Shown here in pieces: positions 22,365-34,179 of a stretch of DNA of 64,000 bases. The notes under the pieces are model-generated. The model was given only the letters and a program-made list of their open reading frames with translations. It was not told where the DNA came from and ran no database searches. Numbering within the stretch: the first letter of the stretch is position 1; every line of letters begins with the position of its first letter. The stretch is from Amphiura filiformis (Eukaryota; Echinodermata; Ophiuroidea; Amphilepidida; Amphiuridae). Where the stretch lies: positions 40,654,295-40,718,294 of the forward strand of contig NC_092640.1 of NCBI RefSeq assembly GCF_039555335.1, in the 5' to 3' direction. Both the position numbers and the translations under genes were made by a program.

Positions 22365-22753
22365 TGTTGGTGCCAATTTAGGCTTTTAAGCATTTATGTG
22401 AGGTGCGCCCTTAATTCAGTAAGCGATCTAAATTTAGCTCATCTCTGGACTTGCGCAGAAGTCGTGTAAACAATCAGACAGACAAAATGGCGGATATTAA
22501 CCCGTGGTAATTACAATTTGTTCTACCACTGAATACACAAAATCACTAAAATCAGACTAAATAGATATCGTACAGTATTGTGAATTATCAACGAGTATTA
22601 AAGAGATATTAAAGAATTGGTTTGTAAGTGAAAACTGTGTTTGGTGCGTATGTTCAACGAATCCCAGGTTACATTCTGCAAAGTAGGGATCGATCTGTCT
22701 CAAATAGGCCAAGAGTTCGTTCGTCAGGGCGAAGTTTTGGTAAAACCCCTACA
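22365..22753 (+). repeat. 3' LTR of the BEL/Pao element
   Basis: 389-bp copy of the 5' LTR with CCCCTACA end, followed by target duplication GTATG and the interrupted host sequence AACGTTTGGACAG. Confidence 0.92.
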
Positions 22754-22871
22754 GTATGAACGTTTGGACAGTATTTATTGTGGGACATTAGAGCACATCA
22801 GACATATCGAATTGCATTCTCAATACGAAGAATGTCCTCCTGATATCAAATAATTTTGATTTTTTTTAATT

Positions 22872-23271
22872 AGCAATGTAATACACATTTTATGGCAAAT
22901 CATTAAAATTGATATTTTTGATATTTAACAGTACTCAAGTAAACTTTATAAATCTGATGATTTATACTTGAAGTGCATGTAGGTGGGATGAAAAGCCGAC
23001 GATCAATTGAAAATTTTGACTTTTCAGTATTGAAAATATGGATTTTTTCCCAAAACACCAAAAAATTTGGTCTTTTGGGGAAAAAAATCCATATCTTCAA
23101 TATGAAAGGTCAAACTTTTCAATTGATCGTCGGCTTTTCCTCCCAGCTACATACACTTTAAGAATATATCATTAGATTCATAAAATATACTTCGAGGACT
23201 GTTATATAATCAAAAATGTGAAAAATATAAAATTAATTTTAATAATTTGTCATAAAATTTGTATTATATCG
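22872..23271. mobile_element. Foldback element, copy 1
   Basis: ~400-bp inverted repeat. Arms share AAAAGCCGACGATCAATTG and TTGGGGAAAAAAATCC/GGATTTTTTCCCAAAA around an ACCAAAAAATTTGGT centre near 23,065. Outer arms share AATACA(C/A)ATTTTATG. A second copy lies at 30,285-30,685 in the duplicated segment. Confidence 0.8.
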
Positions 23272-23381
23272 CTGGCCTATATATCACTTAGGGCGATTGC
23301 GTCATCACACCACGTGGGATGCATGCACGAACAGCGGATATATCAAGTAGTATTTTGTAGTATACAGGAGGGTTAGGGTTA
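23265..23381. mobile_element. Truncated end of a TTAGGGTTAA-terminated element
   Basis: The block CACTTAGGGCGATTGCGTCATC ... ATGCATGCACGAACAG ... GGGTTAGGGTTAA matches the right part of the elements at 36.3, 36.6 and 63.1 kb. A second truncated copy is at 30,690-30,800. The site GGTACTATAAG that follows occurs at 26,420 directly after a single TTAA, an apparent empty side. Confidence 0.6.
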
Positions 23382-23910
23382 AGGTACTATAAGTGATATC
23401 AGTGAAAAGGTATAAAAAAAAAAGAATTTGTAGGAATAGTTTTAAAGAGAAGGATAAGTCAATAATTAAAAAAAAAAGACCGCTCCAACATTGACTAAAA
23501 TGTGACATTTTGCCCTAATTAGATCGTTTTCGTTCTTATCACTTATAAGGTGTATATACACATGAATAAATAAAATGAAAACCTATTATAAATATTTAAT
23601 TTACTAAGTGAAACAAGGCTGTATAAAACCTAATTTTGTTTTGAAAGGTGAAAATCCCAGAATTTCCCCAAATTGTTTTTTTATCCTTATTATGTTATTA
23701 AAATGAAAGACCACTCAAATGGTAGACCTTATTCTTCCCGTTCATTTGATACATTTGTGATTGCTGTGCTTAGAATTGTCTTATCAGATGCAAAAGCGAG
23801 TTTTCGAAAAAATACATTTTAACATGGAATTACCCATATTTGACGTTTTTGTCAAACGACTAAATCTGCAAGAAAGCTTTTGCACACATGTAGTCTTAGC
23901 TTACTGTTTA

Positions 23911-24252
23911 ACAATAACTCTGGTAAGAGATTGTTTCAGGCGAGAGCAGCAAATCTGTGGAATAGTTCTGTTGATGTTGACACTCGCACTAATTATATTT
24001 CCTTGAGCCTAAGTGAATTTAAATCAAGAGCTCTCACAATCCACACTGTTCATTGATTTTCATATTTTCATGATTCTTGTAATTTCTTTATAATATGGTA
24101 TTGCATATTTTTCTTGTAATATTTGTGTAATAAATGTATTTAAGTGAATTACACCTGTACATGTATGTCACAGGGCCTCCAAGAATAGCAGTGCTTTTAC
24201 ACTGAAGGAGCTACCCTGTATAAAGAAAGTTGAAATAAATAAATAAATAAAT
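23911..24252 (+). mobile_element. 5'-truncated CR1-like insertion with target duplication
   Basis: The inserted block encodes FQARAANLWNSSVDVD and SLSEFKSRALTIH ending in TGA. A 3' UTR with a CCTCCAAGAATAGCAGTG hairpin region follows, then an (AAAT)n tail. It is bounded by TACTG on both sides. The paralogues at 3.43, 26.94 and 31.31 kb read TTACTGATGG without it. Confidence 0.85.
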
Positions 24253-25818
24253 ACTGATGGTATAAAAAGGTTGTTTTCTTGAATAACTTTATGATTTTGT
24301 CAACACATTTTAGGGGCTGTGCAATAATTGTGAGCCCTATAGTGGGAGGATGAATTGGAGAGGCAAGACATTTTTAGGGAGCCCAAAAAAGAGAGGGAGC
24401 TATAAGACATGAACATCATGTGGTATTACAAGGAGGTTCTAGAAAGCTTGACATATTAAATCTTTGTTAAACATTAATATACAACATTAATTGAGACAAG
24501 AGAATGAATATTCCTCCAAAATGGAATATATTCAAATGGTCCTCAGACCTACAGAGATATACCAAATTGATGTGGGGAAACACATAAAAGGTAATTACAC
24601 TCATTAAAAAAAGAAAAGCATTCCACATTCGTTTTTGAAACTGCCAAGGGCTTCGAGTCAGCATTATTTTGTTTAGCCTTTTAGGATGTATTTTTTGATT
24701 TTGTCGAGTTGAAATTGGTAGAGAAGGAAGCATCACCATTTTGCAACAGGGTCCAATTTCTTAGGTTTCGGGTTCAGTTTTGTTTTTGTTTATGTTCTTA
24801 TATGAAGTTGTATTGCATTTCTCTATTGAGATGAGGGAGGGAGCAAAACTTAATTTGAAGTTGACAAACATGATTGAGATTTGTATGTTATATTTAGAAT
24901 GCCAAATAATTATGTGAATCATGAACCATTTAACATGGCTGTGCACTCTAAGACAATATTTCTATTGAGGATTCAGCTTTTTTGATATCTATGTACTTCA
25001 TATATTTTTTATAAGTACATGTAATTTTAAACTTGTTTATTACGATGCGCCAATGGTTACCCAACCATTTTTTTTGTGTAATTGTAATGACACCCATAGA
25101 AGGATTCAAAAACTGTTTTCTATTTACTGGGCCAATGTTGGCGCACAATTTTATAGTCACTGCTAATTGATAAACCATTTAACGATGTTTTAGGGGCCAA
25201 AATTTCATTATTTTTTTACGGACAAACGAAATGAGCGAGGAAGCTAAAACTTTGGGATTGTTTTCTTGGACCAATGTTGCATCATCCCATTCTTTTAAAG
25301 AAAATTTGTGATGCACTTGAATCACAAGAGTCTGATCTTACAGACAGTGGCTCTTAAAAAGCACATTAAAAAGATTGACATAAAAGGTCAACAACATGTG
25401 CACCCAAAGACCCTGTATACCAAAGGACCTCCAACCAGGAGGTATCTATTCTATTCCTTGTGATACTTTTGAATTGGTCACCTGTCCATATTTTGAAGAG
25501 ATCTTGTGACCATTAAAGAAATACTGAGCTGCCAATCATTGCTAAACATGTCTGGCATATCTAACATGACATTGGTTGAGACAGTAGCACATGACCATCA
25601 AGTGACATTATAAGGAGCTTCTCAAAAACTTTACATATCAAATCTTTTTTAAACATGCTACATTAATTGAGACAAGGGAATGAATATTCCTCTTGAATTG
25701 AATATATTCAAACAAACCTCAGATCAACTGAGATATACCAACTTGGTGTGGAGAAACACTTAAAAGGCAATTACAATATTTTTATTTCAAATTACTTGAC
25801 ACAGTGTTCAAAGAATAC

Positions 25819-25860
25819 CTGTTACGGATGTTGTAGGTTCCTCAGTAGTTGAATATTGTC
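25819..25860 (-). CDS. Thr/Glu-rich linker exon
   Basis: This is a 14-codon, phase 1-1 micro-exon bounded by TTTCAG and GTATTCTTTG. It encodes QYSTTEEPTTSVTG, a Ser/Thr/Pro/Glu-rich spacer likely to be extended and O-glycosylated. A second copy at 2,731-2,772 differs by one residue. Conservation of both splice sites and frame in two diverged copies argues that it is real. Confidence 0.65.
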
Positions 25861-25959
25861 CTGAAATTAATACAAAATGTAGACTTAAAAGAGCATTTTT
25901 TATTATGAGATTAAAGATGAATTGTTCCAGGATTAAGCTTAGAATTGACATTGACGTAT

Positions 25960-26385
25960 TTAAGGTTGGTCTGAACCCTGGAATTATGGACACTTTCGGG
26001 CCTCATAAGTGCTAAATTGTTGGTCTAAAGTATATAAAGGTATACATATTTAGAATGGCAAAGACTTGATAAGTTTATCTGTGAGGTCACATTTGGGCCA
26101 AAAGGCTCATTTTTGGCCCAAAATCCCAAAAAACGTTTTTTTGGCCCACTTTTTTTTCCGTGTATAGAAACAGCTCCCGTCGGATTCGTGTATACAACAA
26201 TTTAGAAGTTATGAGGCCCAAAAGTTTCCATAATTCCAGGGTTCAGACCAACCTTAACAATAGGATGTCATAATTGCTTTAATTAAACATATTTCCCTGG
26301 AAGTGTTATGGCAAGAAGGAAGATGAACAATTTAGCAGTTGAGGCCCGAAAGTTTCCATAATTCCAGGGTTCAGACCAACCTTAA
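25960..26385. mobile_element. MITE with duplicated right terminus
   Basis: The left end TTAAGGTTGGTCTGAACCC is matched by inverted right ends at 26,240-26,258 and again at 26,365-26,385, all followed inward by TGGAATTATGG. The paralogous intron at 2.89 kb lacks the element. The extra terminus suggests a nested or partially duplicated insertion. Confidence 0.75.
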
Positions 26386-27845
26386 TGGAGCATTCTACAT
26401 TTCATAAACATTCATTACTTAAGGTACTATAAGTGATATCAGTGAAAAAGTAAAAAAAAAAAAAAGAATTTGTAGGAATAGTTTTAAAGAGAAGAATAAG
26501 TCAAAAATAAAAAAAGACAGACCGCTCCAACATTGACTAAAATGTGACATTTTGCCCTAATTAGATCGTTTTCGTTCTTATCACTTATAAGATGTATATA
26601 CACATGAATGAATAAAATGAAAACCTATTATAAATATTTAATTTACTAAGTGAAACAAGGCTGTATAAAACCTTATTTTGTTTTGAAAGGTGAAAATCCC
26701 AGAATTTCCCCAAATTGTTTTTTTTTTATCCTTATTATGTTATTAAAATGAAAGACCACTCAAATGGTAGACCTTATTCTTCCCGTTCATTTGATACATT
26801 TGTGATTGCTGTGTCTTATCAGATGCAAAAGCGAGTTTTCGAAAAAATACATTTTAACATGGAATTACCCATATTTGACGTTTTTGTCAAACGACTAAAT
26901 CTGCAAGAAAGCTTTTGCACACATGTAGTCTTAGCTTACTGATGGTATAAAAAGGGTTTTCTTGAGTAACTTTATGATTTTGTCAACACATTTTAGGGGC
27001 TGTGCAATAATTGTGAGCCCTATAGTGGGAGGATGAATTGGGGAGGCAAGACATTTTTAGGGAGCCCAAAAAAGAGAGGGAGATAGAAGACATGAACATC
27101 ATGTGGTATTACAAGGTTCTAGAAAGCTTGACATATTAAATCTTTGTTAAACATTAATATGCAACATTAATTGAGACAAGGGAACGAATATTCCTCCAAA
27201 ATGGAATATATTCAAATGGACCTCAGACCTACAGAGATATACCAACTTGATGTGGGGAAATACATAAAAGGTAAATATTTTCACTTTTGAACACTCATTA
27301 TAAAAAGAAAAGCATTCCACATTAGTTTTTTTAAACTGCCAAGGGCTTTGAGACATAGCATTATTTTGTTAGCCTTTTAGGATGTAATATTTGATTTTGT
27401 CGAGCTGAAATTGGTAGAGAAGGAAGCATCACCATTTTGCAACAGGGGTCCAATTTCTTAGGTTTCGGGTTCAGTTCTTGTTTTTGTGTACGTACGTATA
27501 TGAAGTTGTATTGCATTTTTCTATTGAGGTGAGGGAGGGAGCAAAACTTAATTTGAAGTTGACAAACATGATTGAGATTTGTATGTTATATTTAGAATGC
27601 CAAATAATGATGTGAATCATGAACCATTTAACATGGCTGTGCACTCTGGACAATATTTCTATTGAGGATTCAGCTTTTTTGATATCTATGTACTTCATAT
27701 ATTTTTATAAGTACATGTACAAGCAAAGAAAATCCAGATTTCTAAACCCCAAATTTATTTTTTCATGGATGTTATTTCACTATTGCATTTGTGTTTACAA
27801 CTGAATCCTCATCAGTTATCTACATTATTTTGTTTTTTTATTTAC

Positions 27846-27947
27846 CTTCACAGCCCGTTTCATCTGTTCCATCAACACAATCATCTATATTGTCGCATAT
27901 CCAGGAACTTGGAATGGAAGTAGTCCCGTCATCACATATGAAAACTT
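27846..27947 (-). CDS. LDLa-like domain exon of the duplicated cassette
   Basis: This 34-codon, phase 1-1 exon has acceptor TATGTAG and donor GTAAATAAA. It encodes VFICDDGTTSIPSSWICD then IDDCVDGTDETGC, a short four-cysteine LDLa with intact DGTDE. It is the well-preserved sister of the exon at 4,971-5,072 and shows the ancestral state for that altered copy. A CA-rich microsatellite lies on the N-terminal side in all cassette copies. Confidence 0.85.
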
Positions 27948-29149
27948 CTACATATTGACAGGGAAGAATAATTTATAAAAATTAGATTGAGCACTTACAA
28001 TTTATACATGCACACTCCCCCCATTCTACACTCCCATGCCCAACACGCACACACACTCCCCCACACCACACCCACCCACCCACCCCACATGCACTGGTGT
28101 AATGTTTAAAGCCACATCACACATTGCATTAACTGTTTTCCAAGATGAAAATCTGTTTCTCACATGAAAATCCCAGAATTTCCCCAAATTGTTTTTTTTC
28201 CTAATTATGTTATTAAAATGAAACACCACTCAAATGGTAGACCTTATTCTTCCCGTTCATTTGATACATTTGTGATTGCTGTGCTTAGAATTGTCTTGTC
28301 AGATGCAAAAGCGAGTTTTCGAAAAAATCGAAGGAAGCGTCACCATTTTGCAACAGGGGTCCAATTTCTTAGGTTTCGGGTTCAGTTCTTGTTTTTGTGT
28401 ACGTACGTATATGAAGTTGTATTGCATTTCTCTATTGAGATGAGGGAGGGAGCAAAACTTAATTTGAAGTTGACAAACATGATTGAGATTTGTATGTTAT
28501 ATTTAGAATGCCAAATAATGATGTGAATCACGAACCACTTAACATGGCTGTGCACTCTAAGATAATATTTCTATTGAGGATTCAGCTTTTTTGATATCTA
28601 TGTACTTCATATATTTTTTATAAGTACATGTACAAGCAAAGAAAATCCAGATTTCTAAACTATGTACTATCAGAATTATCCTCCAAACAAGAACTAGGAT
28701 CACAAACTGCTTTAACTCTTACTCTGCACTATCTACTCATAACTAGCCACTCAGCCTGATTGGCTGCCCTTATATAGAACTAGCAAGGTCGGGGTGTCTG
28801 GAGATCAAGTGTGAGGGATGGAGGAACCTTGACAGAGGGCTTCTGGGGAGCTAATTAGGTTAGAGGGATGATCATGGCAGAGGGGAATACCAGAGGGGCA
28901 CTGGAGGGGTATTAAAGGGATAATTGGTTGGTGAGGGATTGGGATTAGAGTGATGACCACGGTAGAGGGAAATAATGAAGGGACCCAGGAGAGATGTTAG
29001 AGGGATGATTGATCTGCTGCGAGATGAGATTAGAGGAATGGCCATGGTGGAGGGAAATAATGGAGGGATGATTGGTCACGTTAGGGTTATATGAAATACA
29101 CAACATGTTCATAATAGATCATATTAATATGCCATTATCTCGGATCTCA

Positions 29150-29215
29150 ACAATATTGTCACATATCCAGAAACTTGGAATTGAAGTCCCGTCATATATG
29201 AAATCTACATGACAC
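29150..29215 (-). pseudogene. Degenerate LDLa exon fragment
   Basis: Clear similarity to the cassette LDLa exon (DGTSIPSFWICDNI), but the first cysteine codon reads TAT, the 3' half including the DE motif is replaced by unrelated sequence, and no donor follows. The same broken form is present at 13.67-13.74 kb, so the damage predates the segmental duplication. Confidence 0.7.
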
Positions 29216-29710
29216 GGAATTATTTATAAAACTAGAGTGAATACTTACAACTTATACATACACAAACTCTCCTACATTCTACACTCCCATGCTTGATCCT
29301 CACCCCCCCCCCACACACACACCCCCACCCCACACACACACCCCGGTGTAATGTTTAAAGCCACGTCATATTGCAATTCACTGTTTCCCAGGAAAAAGCT
29401 CAGACAGTAACATGAGGTGTAAATTTCACCTTTGCACACATAGATAGTAGTCTTACAATTAGGGTCTAATTTTCCCTAGGTCACCCAATACACCCTACAT
29501 TAGTAGGACTTCAACTGGTCACTTAGACTCTCACTTCCACATCCATTTTTTGAAGTGAACGATTTAAGAATATAAGGAGGGAAAATATACCCTTTCTTGA
29601 CACTCTTATAATAAGGAAACGTCATGGTTCGGTCAGACCCAAAAGGAAATAGCAATTTTTGTCAAAATTATCCTCATCAGTTATCTAATATCATCTTCTA
29701 AGTTATTTAC

Positions 29711-29809
29711 CTCCACAGCTGGCTTCATCTGTGCCATTAACACAATCAATTATATTGTCGCATATCCAGGAACTTGGAATTGAAGTCCCGTCATTACATA
29801 TGAAATCTC
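29711..29809 (-). CDS. LDLa-like domain exon of the duplicated cassette
   Basis: This 33-codon, phase 1-1 exon has acceptor TGTGTAG and donor GTAAATAAC. The translation is DFICNDGTSIPSSWICD followed by IDCVNGTDEASC. Four cysteines and the NGTDE calcium motif give a short LDLa module. A near-identical copy at 14.3 kb has lost its acceptor. It lies inside the segmental duplication that also spans 12.6-14.7 kb. Confidence 0.83.
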
Positions 29810-31744
29810 CTACACAATGACAGGGAAGATTTATTTATAAAATTAGAGTGGATACTTACAATTTATACATACGCATACTCCTCTACATTCTACTCTCCCA
29901 TGACCGACCCCCCAAACATACACAACCCGGTGTCATTTTTAAGGCCACGTCATATTGCAATTCACTGTTTCCCAGGAAAAGGCCCAGACAGTAACATGAG
30001 GTGTAAATTTCACCTTTGCACACATAGATAGTAGTCTTACAATTAGGGTCTGATTTTCCCTACGTCACCCAATACACCCTACATTAACATATAACTTCCA
30101 AATGGTCACTTAGACTCTCACTTCCACATCCATTTTGTTTTTCAAGTGAACTCTTCAAGGGGTGGGGTATGAACGTTTGGACAGTATTTATTGTGGGACA
30201 TTAGAGCACATCAGACATATCGAATTGCATTCTCAATACGAAGAATGTCCTCCTGATATCAAATAATTTTGATTTTTTTAAATTCCCAATATAATACACA
30301 TTTTATGACAAATCATTAAAATTGATATTTTTGATATTTAACAGTACTCAAGTAAACTTTATAAATCTGATGATTTATACTTGAAGTGTATGTAGGTGGG
30401 ATGAAAAGCCGACGATCAATTGAAAATGTTGACCTTTCAGTTATTGAAAATATGGATTTTTTCCCAAAACACCAAAAAAATTTGGTCTTTTGGGGAAAAA
30501 ATCCATATCTTCAATATGAAAGGTCAAAATGTTCAATTGATCGTCGGCTTTTCCTCCCAGCTACATACACTTTAAGAATATATCATTAGATTCATAAAAT
30601 TTACTTCGAGGACTGTTATATAATCAAAAATGTGAAAAATATCAAATTAATTTTAATAATTTGTCATAAAATTTGTATTATATCTCTGGCCTATATATCA
30701 CTTAGGGCGATTGCGTCATCACACCATGTGGGATGCATGCACGAACAGCGCATACCGTATCAAGTAGTATTTTGTAGTATACAGGAGGGTTAGGGTTAAG
30801 GTACTATAAGTGATATCAGTGAAAAAGTAAAAAAATAGAATTTGTAGGAATAGTTTTAAAGAGAAGGATAAGTCAATAATAAAAAAAACCAGACTGCTCC
30901 AACATTGACTAAAATGTGACATTTTGCCCTAATAGATCGTTTTCGTTCTTATCACTTATAAGGTATATACACATGAATAAAATGAAAACCTATTATAAAT
31001 ATTTAATTTACTAAGTGAAACAAGGCTGTATAAAACCTAATTTTGTTTTGAAAAGTGAAAATCCCAGAATTTCCCCAAATTGGTTTTTTTTATCCTTATT
31101 ATGTTATTAAAATGAAAGACCACTCAAATGGTAGACCTTATTCTTCCCGTTCATTTGATACATTTGTGATTGCTGTGCTTAGAATTGTCTTATCAGATGC
31201 AAAAGCGAGTTTTCGAAAAAATACATTTTAACATGGAATTACCCACATTTGACGTTTTTGTCAAACGACTAAATCTGCAAGAAAGCTTTTGCACACATAG
31301 TCTTAGCTTACTGATGGTATAAAAAGGGTTGTTTTCTTGAGTAACGTTATGATTTTGTCAACACATTTTAGGGGCTGTGCAATAATTGTGAGCCCTATAG
31401 TGGGAGGTTGAATTGGAGAGGCAAGACATTTTTAGGGAGCAAAAAAAAGAGGGGGAGATATAAGACATGAACATCATGTGGTATTACAAGGTTCTAGAAA
31501 GCTTGACATATTAAATCTTTGTTAAACATTAATATGCAACATTAAATTTCCCCAAATTGTTTTTTTTTTATCCTTATTAAAATGAAAGACCACTCAAATG
31601 GTAGACCTTATTCTTCCTGTTCATTTGATACATTTGTGATTGCTGTGCTTAGAATTGTCTTGTCAGATGCAAAAGCGAGTTTTCGAAAAAATACATTTTA
31701 TCTGGAATAGTCCATTGTGGTGTTTTTACATGAGTATAACTTAC

Positions 31745-31855
31745 TGCAATTTGCAAGAAGGCTTTCATCACTTCTATCCTGACAGTCAATGTTGCCATCA
31801 CAAAACATTGACTCATCAATCACTTCAAGTTGATTTCCAGGACACACTACCAAGC
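31745..31855 (-). CDS. LDLa-like domain exon
   Basis: This 37-codon, phase 1-1 exon has acceptor CATTTTAG and donor GTAAGTTATAC. It contains VVCPGNQLEVIDESMFCDG and IDCQDRSDESLLANC. The acidic DRSDE motif and cysteine spacing support an LDLa-type module with four cysteines, close in style to the exon at 34.1 kb. The downstream intron begins immediately with repeat-family DNA shared with 23.7, 26.8, 28.3 and 31.2 kb. Confidence 0.83.
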
Positions 31856-32457
31856 CTAAAATGATGTAAAAGATGAAATGCAACACATTTAATAAGGAAT
31901 TTGTAAATCACTCATTGATGAAAAGCATTTTGATTGATTGTGGTTGAATAAATTCATCAGGATCGGTAGAGTAAACTCAGTAACCAAAGTTTTTGATGAG
32001 TTTCTAGAACTGGGTTCAAGAAAATCCCCAGATGGAAAATCAACTGGCAACACCAAGACCTACGCTGGAGATACATCTAGTGTCGGTTGCCAGTAGGAAT
32101 CACTCATCATCAAGTGTTGATAAAGGCAACAGTGTTGCTGAAACGTACACAAAGTAAGTGCAATTTCTGGATCAGATATCAAGAATTTGGTTACTGGATT
32201 TTGATTATTTTGTATCTGTTTGTCTGTGCACGTACCTACTTTCTTTTTCATCCATAGTATTATACTTGATGATATTGATAACAATGTTGATGACTTTTGC
32301 ATACATTTGATAAATTTGAATTATTAATTAACATAGCATTTACAGAAATATTAATACACAATATTACAAAATAAATGAAGACAAATTTGACCTAGCAAGC
32401 TAGCTAATTCTAAGCTAAGAACAATAACAACTACATCATCAATACCAACACCAAAAC

Positions 32458-32476
32458 CAAGAAGAAGAAGAAGAAG

Positions 32477-32544
<68 letters not shown>

Positions 32545-32545
32545 G
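32458..32545. repeat. GAA and CAA microsatellite
   Basis: (GAA)n followed by about 22 CAA/AAC triplets. Intronic and non-coding. Confidence 0.9.
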
Positions 32546-32582
32546 ACAATAATAATAAAAAGAACAACAATAACAATATCTA

Positions 32583-33292
32583 TCTATACTAATAAAATAA
32601 TAAGCGGTCTCTATCTGTCTATCTATCTGTCTGTCCGGCTATGCGTTTCGCCGCGCTTTGACGCGTCGCGCTGAAATTTCGGATATAGATAGGTATTGGA
32701 AAAAGCATGTTGGCCATGTGGTTTTGAAGGTCATCGGAGGTCAAGGTCAAAGGTCAAAATTTCAAACTTTGTCCGATCGGGCTCAAACTTGGTGGGTGGA
32801 ATCCATCATACGAGGGGAATGGAATATATGTTGGAAATAAAATCGAGGTCAACCGAGGTCAAAGGTCATTACGGAGGGGTCAAATTTCAAACTTTCTCCG
32901 ATCGGGTTCAAACTTGGTGGGTCGAAACCTTCGTATGAGGGGAGCATGAAAAACATTATATGGAGGTCATCCGAGGTCAAAGGTCAAAGGTCATGGATTT
33001 CAAACTTTGTCCTATCGGGTTCAAACTTGGTGGGTGCAATCCTTGATACGAGGGAATATATGCATAAAACAAAATTGAGGTCAACTGAGGTCAAAGGTCA
33101 TGCAGGAGCTAAATTTAAACTTTGCCCTACTGGGCTTAAACTTGATAGGTGGAATCCTTCAGATGACTGAGGGGAGCATGAAAAAATTGCACCAAGGTCA
33201 TCCAAGTTCAAAGGTCATCTGGGGTCAAACAGTGTCGCTATCATGCCAGTGCTCTCACAGCATCTGGGCTCTCATAGCCGCAGGTGCACTAG
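32583..33292 (+). mobile_element. Helitron-like non-autonomous element
   Basis: The 5' end is TCTATACTAATAAAATAAT and the 3' end is GCAGGTGCACTAG. The base before is A and the base after is T, the classical Helitron target. A small hairpin (GGCT-CTCAT-AGCC) lies nine bases before CTAG. The interior repeats GAGGTCAAAGGTCA-type strings and TTCAAACTT(G/T) blocks about every 110 bp. No Rep/helicase gene was seen. Confidence 0.7.
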
Positions 33293-33400
33293 TTAATAAT
33301 AAATAAGAAGAAGAAAAAGAAGAAGCATTGCTGTTTTGTACAAAATAATTCATGTTAGATTCAGCCTATTATTACATGTTATATTTTAACCAAGTATTAC

Positions 33401-33750
33401 CATCAGCATTTATATTTGTTAAACAAATATGAAAGCCAAGTTGCGTTACAACTTCATCTGTGTAGAATTCAAAATAGAGGGCACTTCCATCAACAGGTGA
33501 CAAAACATCCAAATTAGGCAGGGAGGTGCGGTGTATCCTAAAAGTCTTCCATTCTGTGCTGTTCCAATGTACAGGTAATCATATCCTCTTTCTATATAGA
33601 AGTCTATAAACTGCACCAGTATTCTGCCACCTTCCTGGCACTGTACAGTCCAGAAGCATCGCATGTTATTCATGTAATTATTAGGGTAGCCATAGGACAT
33701 CAAATCAAACTTGGCATCTATTGGTATGATGATTTCAGGCTCTGGACAAA
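33401..33750 (-). CDS. CUB domain exon 3 (one-base frame shift)
   Basis: This CUB domain begins CPEPEIIIPIDAKFDL, with SYGYPNNYMNNMRCFW, then FIDFYIERGYDYLYIG and, in the shifted frame, ALYFEFYTDEVVTQLGFHIC. Frame breaks at the C-rich stretch after GYTAP near 33,520, where one base is missing. The exon is 350 bp, and 351 would be in phase. Acceptor TGTAG and donor GTAATACT are present, with phase 1-1 when the missing base is allowed for. Either sequencing or real damage would explain it. Confidence 0.8.
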
Positions 33751-34074
33751 CTACATTAAAGACAATGAAAAATGTACAATAAATTTTATCAAATAATGTA
33801 AAACAGGAATGTAGGTGGATTTATTTTGGGGAGGTACTGTTTTAAGCGAAAGTGAATATTGTCAACCGATATCGAACATGGAATTATGCAGTGCTGTGAT
33901 TGGCTGCTAGCATACCATCTACCGATAGTCAGGAACAGTCAACAACAGTATTTTAATACTTTTAATATTTAATAACCCTACCCAGTTAGCAACTGTTGAT
34001 ATCAAGTGTGTACTTGGTGTGTAAAAGGATTTTTTTTTCTTGACACTTTAGGAGGCTTTTGCCTCTATACTTAC

Positions 34075-34179
34075 AACAATCCATTGGTTCATCACTCCTA
34101 TCACTACAATGAAATATGCCATCACATATCAAATCCTCACTACCCAAAATCTCCCATCCATTGTCACAGAATATATAAT
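34075..34179 (-). CDS. LDLa-like domain exon
   Basis: This 35-codon, phase 1-1 exon has acceptor CTCTTCAG and donor GTAAGTATAG. The translation FCDNGWEILGSEDLICDG then FHCSDRSDEPMDC has the LDLa spacing and the SDRSDE calcium motif, with four cysteines visible. It sits between the second and third CUB exons, and alternating LDLa and CUB modules are typical of the stems of secreted and membrane serine proteases. Confidence 0.83.

Larger units (their letters stand above)
14693..22753 (+). mobile_element. BEL/Pao-type LTR retrotransposon, internally deleted
   Basis: An 8,061-bp element with two LTRs (14,693-15,080 and 22,365-22,753), each starting TGTTGG and ending ACA, flanked by the 5-bp duplication GTATG (14,688-14,692 and 22,754-22,758). 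By eye the LTRs differ at only about four positions, so insertion is young. The coding remnant has a DUF1759-like gag, zinc knuckles, an aspartic-protease/DUF1758-like region, an integrase zinc-binding piece and a DUF5641-like integrase tail, all characteristic of BEL/Pao. Reverse transcriptase, the RNase H core and the integrase core are missing. It is non-autonomous and could move only with proteins from a complete relative. Confidence 0.9.
28656..31500. repeat. Segmental duplication, copy 2
   Basis: Collinear with 12,596-14,692 joined to 22,754-24,470, including LDLa exon copies at 29.15 and 29.71 kb, the GA minisatellite, the foldback at 30.3 kb and the ~1.2-kb intronic unit. It has neither the 562-bp insertion, nor the LTR retrotransposon, nor the CR1-like insertion, so it preserves three empty sites. 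Confidence 0.8.

Noticed and set aside
32700-33200. Nuclear-receptor-regulated enhancer
   Set aside because: The AGGTCA pairs occur in every copy of the repeat family, so they reflect the element rather than local regulation. Kept only as a testable idea.
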